From Phreatobacter sp. (lineage in GTDB: Bacteria > Pseudomonadota > Alphaproteobacteria > Rhizobiales > Phreatobacteraceae), in contig JAIEPJ010000158.1 in NCBI GenBank assembly GCA_019749835.1, forward strand, positions 1-51,701: a stretch of DNA of 51,701 bases. Direction: 5' to 3'. The position numbers and the translations under genes were made by a program. Shown here in pieces: positions 32,358 to 40,796 of this stretch (position 1 is its first letter; the number at the start of each line of letters is the position of its first letter). The notes under the pieces were generated by a model. It had not been told where the DNA came from, did no database searches, and worked only from the letters and a program-made list of their open reading frames with translations.

Positions 32358-33410
32358 ATGAAACGCAGAACATTCGTCGCCGCGACCACATCGCTGATCG
32401 TTGCCCCCTGGATCAATCGGGCATCGGCACAACAGCCGGTCACCATCAACGTCATGGCCTATACGGGCCTGTTCCAGGATCGCTACACCGCGGCGGTCGT
32501 CGAGCCTTTCATGCGGGCCAATCCGGGCATCCGGGTCAACTATTCGCCGTTGCCGAACTCGGCGGCCATGATCGGCCAGTTGCGGGCACAGCGCGCGGCG
32601 CCGCAGGTCGACGTCGTGATCCTCGACGTCACGGTGGCCAAGGTCGGCACGGACGAGGGCATTTTCTCCCGTCTTGACGCCGCGGCGATCCCGGAGATCA
32701 ACGAGCTTTATCCCAATGCCCGGTTTCCGAATGTCGGCGGCGTTGCCGTGACGTTCGACAATCTCGTCATGATCTACAACACCGACGCCGTGAAGCCGCC
32801 GCCGACCTCGCTTCTCGACATGGCGACCCCGGGGATGCGCGGCCGTGTGGCGATCCCGGGACTGCCCGATATCCAGGGCATGTCGCTTGTCATGATCCTC
32901 GACAAGCTCAATGGCGGACCGGGCGTGGAAGGGCGTTTTGCCAAGGGCATCGAAGCCATGGCGCCGATCGCCCCCAACGTGCAGACCTGGGAACCGCGCC
33001 CGGATGTCTACGCGCCGATCATCAATGGCCAGGCAGCGATCGGCATCGGCTGGAATGCCCGCGCGCAGGTCAACGCCGACACATCGAACGGCAAGCTCGC
33101 AGCGCTGATCCCGAAAGAAGGGACGGTCTTCCAGATCAATGTGATCAACCAGGTTCAGGGGGCACCGCAGGCACAAGCCGCACAGCGCTTCATCTCCTAT
33201 GCCCTGTCGGCACCGGCGCAGAAGGCCTTCACTGAATCCATGTTCTACGCACCCACCAATGCCAAGGCGCAGATTGCGCCGAGCGCGATCGACCGGACGG
33301 CCGTCAAATTCCTTGATCGCGTCGTGCCCGTCGACTGGATCGCTGTCGCAGGCGTGCGTGACCAGATCATGGACCAGTGGCGCCGGCGCGTGATCCCGCT
33401 CTCTCGCTGA
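32358..33410 (+). CDS. Extracellular solute-binding protein, Pot/Fut type
   Basis: A 350-residue periplasmic binding protein. The N-terminus MKRRTFVAATTSLIVAPWIN is a twin-arginine-like signal with cleavage near ASAQ (about 24-27). The mature protein follows the type II binding-protein (PotD/FutA, SBP family 1/8) pattern: VEPFMRANPGIRVNYSPLPN near residue 50 and NLVMIYNTDAV near 135. Relatives bind polyamines, 2-aminoethylphosphonate, iron or organic cations. It is followed within 12 bases by the ATPase and then the two permeases, a complete importer. GAGGGG precedes the ATG. Confidence 0.92.
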   Translation: MKRRTFVAATTSLIVAPWINRASAQQPVTINVMAYTGLFQDRYTAAVVEPFMRANPGIRVNYSPLPNSAAMIGQLRAQRAAPQVDVVILDVTVAKVGTDEGIFSRLDAAAIPEINELYPNARFPNVGGVAVTFDNLVMIYNTDAVKPPPTSLLDMATPGMRGRVAIPGLPDIQGMSLVMILDKLNGGPGVEGRFAKGIEAMAPIAPNVQTWEPRPDVYAPIINGQAAIGIGWNARAQVNADTSNGKLAALIPKEGTVFQINVINQVQGAPQAQAAQRFISYALSAPAQKAFTESMFYAPTNAKAQIAPSAIDRTAVKFLDRVVPVDWIAVAGVRDQIMDQWRRRVIPLSR

Positions 33411-33422
33411 TCGCCATCCCGC

Positions 33423-34538
33423 ATGCCCGCAGAGGATCATGTAAGTCCCGTGACGAAACACAACGCGGACGAAACGGCGGCTCCCGACCGTTTCCTGTCG
33501 CTCCAGGCACTGACCAAGCGCTACGGCGACACTGCCGCCGTAGACGCCGTCGACCTCGATGTGCGGAAGGGCGAGTTTCTTGCCATGCTCGGGCCCTCGG
33601 GCTGTGGCAAGACGACGACGCTGCGGATGATCGCCGGGCTGGTTCCGACGACGGCCGGGCAGATCGTCGTCGACGGGCGTGATCTGACCAACGTGCCCCC
33701 CTATCAACGGGACATGGGGCTGGTGTTCCAGAGCTATGCCCTGTTTCCGCATATGAGCGTCGCCGCCAACGTCGCCTTCGGGCTTGAAATGCGCGGCATG
33801 GCCAAGGCCGACATTCGCGCGCGCGTTGCGGAGGCACTCCAGCTCGTCCGGCTGACCGGTTACGAGGACCGTCGACCGGGCCAATTGTCGGGTGGCCAGC
33901 AACAGCGCGTCGCCTTGGCAAGGGCGCTTGTCATTCGTCCGTTGATCCTCTTGCTCGATGAGCCTCTGTCGAACCTCGATGCGAAACTGCGCGAGGAAAT
34001 GCGCAACGAGATCCGGGACATCCAGCGGCGGCTCGGCACGACAGCCCTGTTCGTGACCCACGATCAGGACGAGGCCCTGACCATGGCTGACCGGGTGGTC
34101 GTGATGAACAAGGGACGGATCGAGCAGACCGGGACACCCGAAGATCTGTACGAACGGCCGCGCACGGCCTTCGTGGCCGCCTTCGTCGGACGAACCAATC
34201 GGTTCCCCGGAACCGGCGCGGGCGAGGTGGTCCATGTCGGCGGTGTTACGATGCGCTGCGCGCGTCCTGTCAGCGGCCCCGTCGAGGTAATGATCCGCCC
34301 TCACCGCATTCATCTCGACGGCTCCGGCGAAAGGCGCGCCGATGACAACCATGCGTCCGGCACCATCATCCGGACGACCTATGCCGGGAATGTCGTGCAA
34401 TACGACGTGCAGGCGGGTGACACCGTCTTCAATGTGGAACAGTCGACGGATGCGACAGGTGCGCTCGTCAGCGTCGGCACAGCCGTGACATTGTCCTGGT
34501 CGGTCGCGAACACACTGGTGTTCGAGGCCGCTCCATGA
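33423..34538 (+). CDS. ABC transporter ATP-binding protein, PotA-like
   Basis: A 371-residue ATPase of the CUT1/Pot class. Walker A GPSGCGKTT is near residue 59, the signature LSGGQQQRVALARAL near 155, Walker B LILLLDEPLSNLD, and the switch His in FVTHDQDEAL. A C-terminal TOBE-type domain (about 260-371) contains VEVMIRPHRIHLD. The ATG at 33423 has no clear ribosome-binding site; an in-frame GTG nine codons later, after AGGAT, is an alternative. It overlaps the first permease gene by 4 bases. Confidence 0.93.
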   Translation: MPAEDHVSPVTKHNADETAAPDRFLSLQALTKRYGDTAAVDAVDLDVRKGEFLAMLGPSGCGKTTTLRMIAGLVPTTAGQIVVDGRDLTNVPPYQRDMGLVFQSYALFPHMSVAANVAFGLEMRGMAKADIRARVAEALQLVRLTGYEDRRPGQLSGGQQQRVALARALVIRPLILLLDEPLSNLDAKLREEMRNEIRDIQRRLGTTALFVTHDQDEALTMADRVVVMNKGRIEQTGTPEDLYERPRTAFVAAFVGRTNRFPGTGAGEVVHVGGVTMRCARPVSGPVEVMIRPHRIHLDGSGERRADDNHASGTIIRTTYAGNVVQYDVQAGDTVFNVEQSTDATGALVSVGTAVTLSWSVANTLVFEAAP

Positions 34539-35413
34539 GCGCGGCAGCAACCGCCCAGGGCCCTGCCCAAAGCCCGCGTGGCACCACGTTCACCGCGGCG
34601 ACATTGCTGGTGCCGATCCTCCTGATCAATGCGATCGGCTTCATGCTGCCGGTCGCCAACCTCGCGGTCATTTCGGTCTCCGAAATCCGCTCGAGCGGCG
34701 CGATGACCGGCGGATGGTCGATCGCCAAATGGACGACGGTGGCCACAGACCCCTTCTACTGGGAGCTTCTGGCGAACACGGTCCGAACCAGCCTGATCGT
34801 CACCATCCTGACCCTGATCGTGTCCTATCCGATCGCACTGTGCCTCCACCGGATGAACGGCGCGTGGAAGAGCATTCTGCTGGTGCTGGTGATCTCGCCG
34901 CTGCTGTTGTCCTCGGTCGTGCGCACCTACGGTTGGATCGCCATCCTCTCGGATCGCGGATTGGTGAACTCGGCGCTCGCCGCGCTGGGGGCACAAGAGC
35001 CTTTTCGGCTGATGTTCAACCTGACGGGCGTGATGATCGGTCTGACCGAGATCCTCATGCCCTACATGATCCTCGCCTTGCTGGCCGGTTTTGGTCGTCT
35101 TGACCCGCGGGTCGAAGAAGCGGCCGCCACGCTCGGCGCCCCGCCCTACCGCGTCTTCTGGCGGGTTGTGCTGCCCCTGTCGCTGCCGGGAGTGGCACTC
35201 GGCTCGCTCCTGACCTTCGTCCTGGCGATTTCGTCCTTCATCACGCCGAAGCTGCTCGGGGGTGGACGCGTTTTTCTGCTCGCAACAGAGGTTTACGATC
35301 AGGCGATAGTGACCCTCGACTGGCCGCTCGCAGCGACCTTGTCGATCATCGTGCTGGTGGTGTTCGGCCTGGCTTTGGCCGTCTACACCCGTATTCTCCG
35401 CCAGATCGGGTGA
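34535..35413 (+). CDS. ABC transporter permease, PotB-like
   Basis: A 292-residue inner-membrane permease with six main spans. After the first (about 21-45) a long periplasmic loop holds GWSIAKWTTVATDPFYWELLANTVRTS, typical of PotB. The ATPase-contact loop is RVEEAAATLGAPPYRVFWRVVLPLSLPGV, with the EAA motif near residue 192. It starts at an ATGA overlap with the ATPase gene, and the second permease begins 6 bases after its stop. Confidence 0.93.
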   Translation: MSAAATAQGPAQSPRGTTFTAATLLVPILLINAIGFMLPVANLAVISVSEIRSSGAMTGGWSIAKWTTVATDPFYWELLANTVRTSLIVTILTLIVSYPIALCLHRMNGAWKSILLVLVISPLLLSSVVRTYGWIAILSDRGLVNSALAALGAQEPFRLMFNLTGVMIGLTEILMPYMILALLAGFGRLDPRVEEAAATLGAPPYRVFWRVVLPLSLPGVALGSLLTFVLAISSFITPKLLGGGRVFLLATEVYDQAIVTLDWPLAATLSIIVLVVFGLALAVYTRILRQIG

Positions 35414-35419
35414 ACCGCC

Positions 35420-36214
35420 GTGGATGAACGCCCGATATCCCGTATCCTGATCTGGCTGGCGAGCGCGTCGTTTCTGTTCCTGCTCGCGCCGGTCCTGATC
35501 GTCATTCCGCTGTCGTTCTCCGGCGACGTGTTCATGTCGTTCCCGCCGAGCAGTTGGAGCCTGCGCTGGTATGCGTCGATCGGCCAGCATCCGAAGATGA
35601 TCGATGCCTTCTTTTTCAGCCTCAAACTCGCCGGTGCCGTGACGGTGGTGAACCTTCTGATCGCCGTGCCGGCGGCCTATGCACTGGTACGGCTCGCGCC
35701 CCCCGGCGCTGCAACGCTGATGAGCGTGCTGACCGCGCCACTTCTCCTCCCGACCATCGTGCTGGCGCTGGCCATGCTCATCGTCGCGGCGCGGGCCGGC
35801 CTGCTGGCAACCCCTCAGGGCCTTTTCCTCGCCCATCTGGTGGTGACCCTGCCCTATGCCCTGAGGATCATTTCAACCGCGCTGGCAACCGTGCCGATCG
35901 CTGTCGAGGAGGCCGCCGCAACCCTGGGCGCGACGCCCCTCACGGTTTTTCGCAGGGTGACGCTGCCTCTGATCATCCCCGGCCTCGTCGCGGCCGGCGC
36001 CCTGTCGTTCCTGGTGTCGTTCGACGAGGTGGTGCTGTCGCTGTTCATGTCCGGGCCGCGCCTGTCGACCCTGCCCGTCGAAATGTATCACCACGTCGAA
36101 TCGCGCGCCGATCCGCTTGTCGCGGCGATATCGGTACTGCTGGTCCTGTTCACGCTCTTCATCGTCATTGTCGTCGATCGTTCGCTCGGCCTTGCCAGAA
36201 CCTTCGTGAAATAG
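35420..36214 (+). CDS. ABC transporter permease, PotC-like
   Basis: A 264-residue permease, partner of the PotB-like protein. An N-terminal span (about 10-31) is followed by FMSFPPSSWSLRWYASIGQHPKMIDAFFFSLKLAG, typical of PotC. The EAA loop reads VEEAAATLGATPLTVFRRVTLPLIIPGL near residue 160, and LSFLVSFDEVVLSLFMSGPR near 200 is characteristic of the class. The only reasonable in-frame start is GTG at 35420; the nearby ATG at 35424 is out of frame. HyuA follows after 46 bases. Confidence 0.9.
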   Translation: MDERPISRILIWLASASFLFLLAPVLIVIPLSFSGDVFMSFPPSSWSLRWYASIGQHPKMIDAFFFSLKLAGAVTVVNLLIAVPAAYALVRLAPPGAATLMSVLTAPLLLPTIVLALAMLIVAARAGLLATPQGLFLAHLVVTLPYALRIISTALATVPIAVEEAAATLGATPLTVFRRVTLPLIIPGLVAAGALSFLVSFDEVVLSLFMSGPRLSTLPVEMYHHVESRADPLVAAISVLLVLFTLFIVIVVDRSLGLARTFVK

Positions 36215-36260
36215 ATCCGAAAAACCACCGCCCCTGCCCTGCCCGGAATGAGTGGGTTCA

Positions 36261-38300
36261 ATGACCACATCTGTTCGCATAGCCGTCGATATCGGCGGCA
36301 CGTTCACTGACATCGAAGTCCTCGATGGGGCGACCGGTCTCGTGCATCAATTCAAGACGCCGAGCACCCCGCGCGATCCCTCGGTCGGCCTGATCGAAGG
36401 CATCCGGCAGGCCTCCCGCAAATTCGGATTCGACACGGCACATATCGAGCAGATCCTGCATGGTACGACCATCGCCACCAACGCCGTGCTCGAGCGCAAG
36501 CTGCCCGACGGCGCCGTCCTGACCACCGCGGGCTTCGAGGATGTCTTGGCGATCGGCCGTCACGGCCGCCGGGATGTCTACGCCATCACGCTGTCTCCGC
36601 CGCCGCCGCTGATCCCGAGGCGACATGCGTTCGGCGTCGTCGAACGGGTGCGGGCGGATGGCAGCGTCGAAACCGCGCTGGACGAGGCGAGCGTCCGCGC
36701 CGCGGCCGCCCGCATCAGAGAGGCGGGAGCATCCGCGGTAGCCGTCTGTTTCCTCCACGCCTACGCGAACCCGGCGCACGAACGACGGGCTGGCGCCATT
36801 CTGGCCGAGGAACTTCCCGGCGTTGCGATCTCGCTGTCATCGGACATCAGCCTCGAAATCCGGGAATATGAGCGGCTGTCGACAACCGTGCTGAACGCGC
36901 TGCTGATGCCGGTCGTGTCGGTCTATGCGGCGAGCCTGGAAAGCCGGTTGCGCGAGGCGGACCTGACCCGGCAGATCTATCTCGTCCAGTCCAATGGCGG
37001 CGTCAGCGGGCTGGCCAAGGCGGCGCGGGAACCGGCGCGCCTCCTCCTGTCGGGTCCAAGCGGAGGGGCCGCAGCCGCCCGGCGCCTCGCCGCCGCCCTG
37101 GACGAACCCAACCTGATCGCCGTCGACATGGGCGGCACCTCCTTCGACATTTCGGTCGTCCATCAGGGGGCTGTGGCAACCGTGAATGAGGGAGAGATCG
37201 ATGGCTTGCCGGTCCGTTTGCCCATGGTCGAGATGCGCACCATCGGAGCGGGGGGGGGCTCGATCGCCTGGGTCGACAACGGCGGGCGGCTAAGGATCGG
37301 TCCTCATTCCGCCGGTGCCTTGCCTGGACCCGCCTGCTACGGGCGAGGCGGCCTTGAGCTGACCGTGACGGATGCCAACCTCATTCTCGGCCGGCTGGAT
37401 GCAAAGGCCTTCATGGGAGGCGCCATGACGCTCGACCGGGACAAGGCGGTCGCCGCGGCCGCGCCCCTTGCGCGAGCACTCGGCCTGTCCGTCGAGGAGG
37501 TCGCGGCTGGCGTCATTGCCGTCATCAATTCCAACCTGTCGACGGCGATCCGGTTGTCGCTCTTCGAAAAAGGCCTCGATCCCGATGATTTCGCCCTCCT
37601 CTCCTTCGGCGGAGCGGGAGGCGTCCACGCCTGCGAAGTCGCCGATGATCTGGGCGTCAACCGGGTCATATTCCCCGAGCATGCCTCGACGCTGTCGGCC
37701 TGGGGCATCTTGTGGTCGGACATCACCCACGACCTCACGACCACCGATATCGGCCCGCTCGAAGGGGCCGGCGAGAAGCTTGCCCGCCATGCGGCCCGGA
37801 TGACGGCGGAAGCCGAGCGTCTGTTTGCCGAGGATGGCACGCCGGAGGCAGCACGCGAGCTTCGCTTCAGTCTCGACCTGCGCTATGCCGGCCAGGCTTT
37901 TGATCTCCCCGTACCGGTGGACGGTGCGGACTTCTCTCCGTCGGCGCTCGCCGAAATCGCGCGCCGCTTCCATGCCGTTCATCGTCAGCGCTTCTCCTAT
38001 GACGAACCGCATACCGCGGTCGAAATGGTCGCGCTTCGACTGGCTGCGATCGGCAGACTGCCGAAACCGGTCCCGTCGCCGGGCACTAGTCGCCCGGCAG
38101 GGACGGCGCCGATGATGAGGCCGGTCCACGTCGACGGACGGGTTCAGGATGTCGCAGTCTTCGACCGAGGCGGGCTGGGCGACCAGGTGGCCCGAGGGCC
38201 CGCCATCGTGTCGGAGACCTACACCTCGTCATACATTCCGCCCGGCTGGAATGCCGCAATCGCAAGCAGCGGCGCCTTGATCGCGCGGCGCCTCGCGTGA
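36261..38300 (+). CDS. hyuA: Hydantoinase/oxoprolinase subunit A (HyuA)
   Basis: A 679-residue HyuA/5-oxoprolinase A/acetone carboxylase beta-like protein. The phosphate-binding IAVDIGGTFTD lies at residues 7-17, ILHGTTIATNAVLERK near 64, and the second actin-like phosphate loop VDMGGTSFDIS near 290. These subunits phosphorylate a cyclic amide or ketone using ATP; with HyuB they hydrolyse N-methylhydantoin or 5-oxoproline, or in relatives carboxylate acetone. No gamma subunit of acetone carboxylase is present, which favours a hydantoinase/oxoprolinase role. A GTG three codons upstream is an alternative start. It follows the Pot-type importer and is directly before hyuB, so the importer may bring in the cyclic substrate. 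Confidence 0.92.
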   Translation: MTTSVRIAVDIGGTFTDIEVLDGATGLVHQFKTPSTPRDPSVGLIEGIRQASRKFGFDTAHIEQILHGTTIATNAVLERKLPDGAVLTTAGFEDVLAIGRHGRRDVYAITLSPPPPLIPRRHAFGVVERVRADGSVETALDEASVRAAAARIREAGASAVAVCFLHAYANPAHERRAGAILAEELPGVAISLSSDISLEIREYERLSTTVLNALLMPVVSVYAASLESRLREADLTRQIYLVQSNGGVSGLAKAAREPARLLLSGPSGGAAAARRLAAALDEPNLIAVDMGGTSFDISVVHQGAVATVNEGEIDGLPVRLPMVEMRTIGAGGGSIAWVDNGGRLRIGPHSAGALPGPACYGRGGLELTVTDANLILGRLDAKAFMGGAMTLDRDKAVAAAAPLARALGLSVEEVAAGVIAVINSNLSTAIRLSLFEKGLDPDDFALLSFGGAGGVHACEVADDLGVNRVIFPEHASTLSAWGILWSDITHDLTTTDIGPLEGAGEKLARHAARMTAEAERLFAEDGTPEAARELRFSLDLRYAGQAFDLPVPVDGADFSPSALAEIARRFHAVHRQRFSYDEPHTAVEMVALRLAAIGRLPKPVPSPGTSRPAGTAPMMRPVHVDGRVQDVAVFDRGGLGDQVARGPAIVSETYTSSYIPPGWNAAIASSGALIARRLA

Positions 38301-38320
38301 TCGTTTCGGGAGAGCCTGCC

Positions 38321-39958
38321 ATGGAAACCATCGGTCCCGTTCGCGTCGAGGTCATCCGCAATGCGCTTGTCGCAGCCGCAGAGGAGATGAGCCTCACCAT
38401 CTGGAGAACCAGTCGTTCGACGGTCGTCCGTGAAATCCTCGACTACTCCACCGCCGTGTTCGACTCGCGGGGGCAGAACATCGCCCAGTCCGCCCGGATT
38501 CCTGTTCACCTCAATTCGATGTCCGCATGTCTCGAGACGCTGCTCTCCGCTCATTTTCCGCTGGATGGCTGGCAGGACGGCGACATCGTCATCACCAATG
38601 ACCCCTATTCCGGCGGGCAGCACCTGCCGGACATCATGACCTTCCGACCGGTTTTCGCCGGCGAGACACGGATCGGCTTCGTCGGCACCCTTTGTCATCA
38701 CGTCGATGTCGGTGGTGGCGCCGCCGGGAGCTACTATGCCGGTGCTCGCGAGATCTTCCAGGAAGGCATCCGCATCCCCCCCCTGAAGCTTGCCGAACGC
38801 GGCGTGGTCAATGAGGCTATCCTCAAAATGGTGCTGGCCAATGTGCGCCAGCCTGACGAGACGAGCGGAGACCTGCAGGCCCAGATCGCGGCGCTGGGGA
38901 TCGGTGTCGGCGCCGTGCAGCGGATCATCCATCGCTACGGCACCCCTGACCTGATGCAGGCGATGCAGGCGATCCTCGAGGGTTCCGAGCGCATGATGCG
39001 GGCCGCGATTGCGTCCTTGCCGGACCGGACCGCGCATTTCGTGGAACTCGTTGACGATGACGGCCAGACGGAAGGTCCGATCCGGCTGTCGGTCCGGATC
39101 GAGCGGCAGGGAGACGGTATCGTCATCGATTTCGACGGGTCGAGCCCGCAGGTGCAGGGGCCGGTGAACAATACCCGCGCCATGACCTGCTCGGCTGTCT
39201 ATTACGCGGTTCTCGCCGCACTCGGTGCGGAAATTCCGGCCAATTCAGGATGTTATCGCCCGATCACCGTGCGGGTTCCACCCGGCAGCGTGGTCGATGC
39301 GCAGTTCCCGGCGCCGGTCACAGGTCGCATGGTTGTCAATCACCGGATCGCCACGGCCGTGTTCGGCGCGCTGGCGCAGCTCATCCCGGCGCGAATCCCG
39401 GCCGCCTATTACGCGATATCCTATGTCTATGCCCTGGCGACGGTCGAAGCGACCGGACGACGCCGGGTCTATTTCGACATCGAGGTCGGCGGCTGGGGCG
39501 GGCACGCAGGCGGAGATGGCGCAAGCGCCCTCTCCTGCGGCCTCCACAACAATACGAATGCCCCCATCGAGATGGTGGAGGCGCGATATCCGGTGACCTT
39601 CACCCATTACGGGCTCATTCCGGATTCCGGGGGGGACGGACAGCACCGCGGCGGGCTCGGGCTTTCCCGCGCCTTCCGGCTCGACGCGGATAACGGATCG
39701 CTGAGCACGAATTTCGAGCGGTTCCGGCATCCGCCCTATGGGCTCGCCGGGGGAAAGCCCGGATCCCTCAGCAGGACCACCATCACGCGGGCGGACGGCA
39801 CCTCGATATCGCTCGCCTCCAAGGTCTCGGGGATCGCGATGCAACGCGGCGACGTGCTCACCATTGAAACATCCGGCGGTGGCGGCTGGGGGGATCCGGC
39901 AGAACGCGCCGAGGAAGCCCGCTCACGCGACCTTGCCGAGGGATATGTCACGCGATGA
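38321..39958 (+). CDS. hyuB: Hydantoinase/oxoprolinase subunit B (HyuB)
   Basis: A 545-residue HyuB/5-oxoprolinase B-like subunit. NDPYSGGQHLPDIMTFRPVF near residue 96, LCHHVDVGGGAAGSY near 126 and the C-terminal GGGGWGDPAERAEE are family hallmarks; the clustered His and Asp in the second block are the likely metal site. The frame can begin at a GTG overlapping the hyuA stop, but GGGAGAG at 38308-38314 lies 6 bases before the ATG at 38321, which I prefer. It completes the two-subunit ATP-dependent ring-opening enzyme. It converges with the SDR gene, 41 bases between stops, without a clear terminator. Confidence 0.92.
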   Translation: METIGPVRVEVIRNALVAAAEEMSLTIWRTSRSTVVREILDYSTAVFDSRGQNIAQSARIPVHLNSMSACLETLLSAHFPLDGWQDGDIVITNDPYSGGQHLPDIMTFRPVFAGETRIGFVGTLCHHVDVGGGAAGSYYAGAREIFQEGIRIPPLKLAERGVVNEAILKMVLANVRQPDETSGDLQAQIAALGIGVGAVQRIIHRYGTPDLMQAMQAILEGSERMMRAAIASLPDRTAHFVELVDDDGQTEGPIRLSVRIERQGDGIVIDFDGSSPQVQGPVNNTRAMTCSAVYYAVLAALGAEIPANSGCYRPITVRVPPGSVVDAQFPAPVTGRMVVNHRIATAVFGALAQLIPARIPAAYYAISYVYALATVEATGRRRVYFDIEVGGWGGHAGGDGASALSCGLHNNTNAPIEMVEARYPVTFTHYGLIPDSGGDGQHRGGLGLSRAFRLDADNGSLSTNFERFRHPPYGLAGGKPGSLSRTTITRADGTSISLASKVSGIAMQRGDVLTIETSGGGGWGDPAERAEEARSRDLAEGYVTR

Positions 39959-39999
39959 CGGTCGCAAGTCGCTCCGTCGACCGATGGTGAACGGGCGAC

Positions 40000-40782
40000 C
40001 TACATGATGGTGCCGCCGTCGACCAGGAGATCGTGGCCGGTGATGTTGCGAGAGGCATCGCTGGCGAGGAACACAATGGCATTCGCAATGTCGCTCGCCC
40101 GGCTGAGGCGACGCATGGCGGCACCACTGACGAACCGGTCGAACATGGCGGCAGGCGCGATGTCGCGGCGGGCGGCTTCCTCCGCCAGCCAGCCGTCGAA
40201 ACTGGGGCCCTCGACACCACCGGGGGCAACGATGTTGATGCCGACACCATGGCGCCCGGCCTCGACCGCCGCCGATTTCGTGACGCCCCGCAGGGCCCAT
40301 TTCGAGGCTGCGTAGAGCGAATTGCCCTCGACGCCGCGATGGCCGAACGTGCCGCCGACATTGACGATACGGCCACTCTTCTGGCCGATCATGGTCGGCA
40401 GGACGTATTTCATGGTCAGAAAGACACCCTTCACATTGGTGTCGAAGAAGCGGGCAAAATCCTCCACTGGCTGATCCCAGAGCGGCACGGGATCACGGGC
40501 GGAGACACCGGCGGCATTGACCAATACATCGATCCGGCCACCGCCGAAGTCACGCGCCTTGTGAACCATCGCCGCGACCTCGCCGGGCTCGCGCAGGTCG
40601 GCCTTGACCACCTCGACACGCCGCCCGAGCGCCGCCACCTCCTCGGCGACACCCTGCAGGGCGTCGACGTCACGGCCGACCATGACCAGATGCGCGCCCT
40701 CCTCGGCGAGCGCCAGTGTCACATCCCGGCCCAGCCCCTTCGCTGCCCCGGTGATGATGGTGATCTTGTCCCTGAGCCTCAT
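40000..40782 (-). CDS. SDR family oxidoreductase
   Basis: A 260-residue classical short-chain dehydrogenase. TGAAKGLG is the cofactor loop near residue 12, NAAGVS near 88, and the catalytic residues lie in the segment ending YAASKWALRG (Tyr-x3-Lys). The usual catalytic Ser before it is replaced by the run VGGTFGHRG, which has Thr and no Ser, a mild oddity. The C-terminus closes with GHDLLVDGGTIM. It oxidises or reduces an alcohol/keto group with NAD(P). GAGGA lies 4 bases before the ATG; the frame open above is overlap. It is the last gene of the ten-gene leftward run and would handle a late intermediate. Confidence 0.92.
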   Translation of the reverse strand: MRLRDKITIITGAAKGLGRDVTLALAEEGAHLVMVGRDVDALQGVAEEVAALGRRVEVVKADLREPGEVAAMVHKARDFGGGRIDVLVNAAGVSARDPVPLWDQPVEDFARFFDTNVKGVFLTMKYVLPTMIGQKSGRIVNVGGTFGHRGVEGNSLYAASKWALRGVTKSAAVEAGRHGVGINIVAPGGVEGPSFDGWLAEEAARRDIAPAAMFDRFVSGAAMRRLSRASDIANAIVFLASDASRNITGHDLLVDGGTIM

Positions 40783-40796
40783 CGGATCCTCGCTGG

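Noticed and set aside
32328-34550. A 740-codon open frame on the minus strand
   Set aside because: It lies opposite the Pot-type binding-protein and ATPase genes, shows only composition-driven Arg/Asp/His-rich sequence and no motif. In GC-rich DNA such antisense frames are common shadows.
38297-38320. GTG start for HyuB overlapping the HyuA stop
   Set aside because: A clear GGGAGAG six bases before the ATG at 38321 marks the better start.
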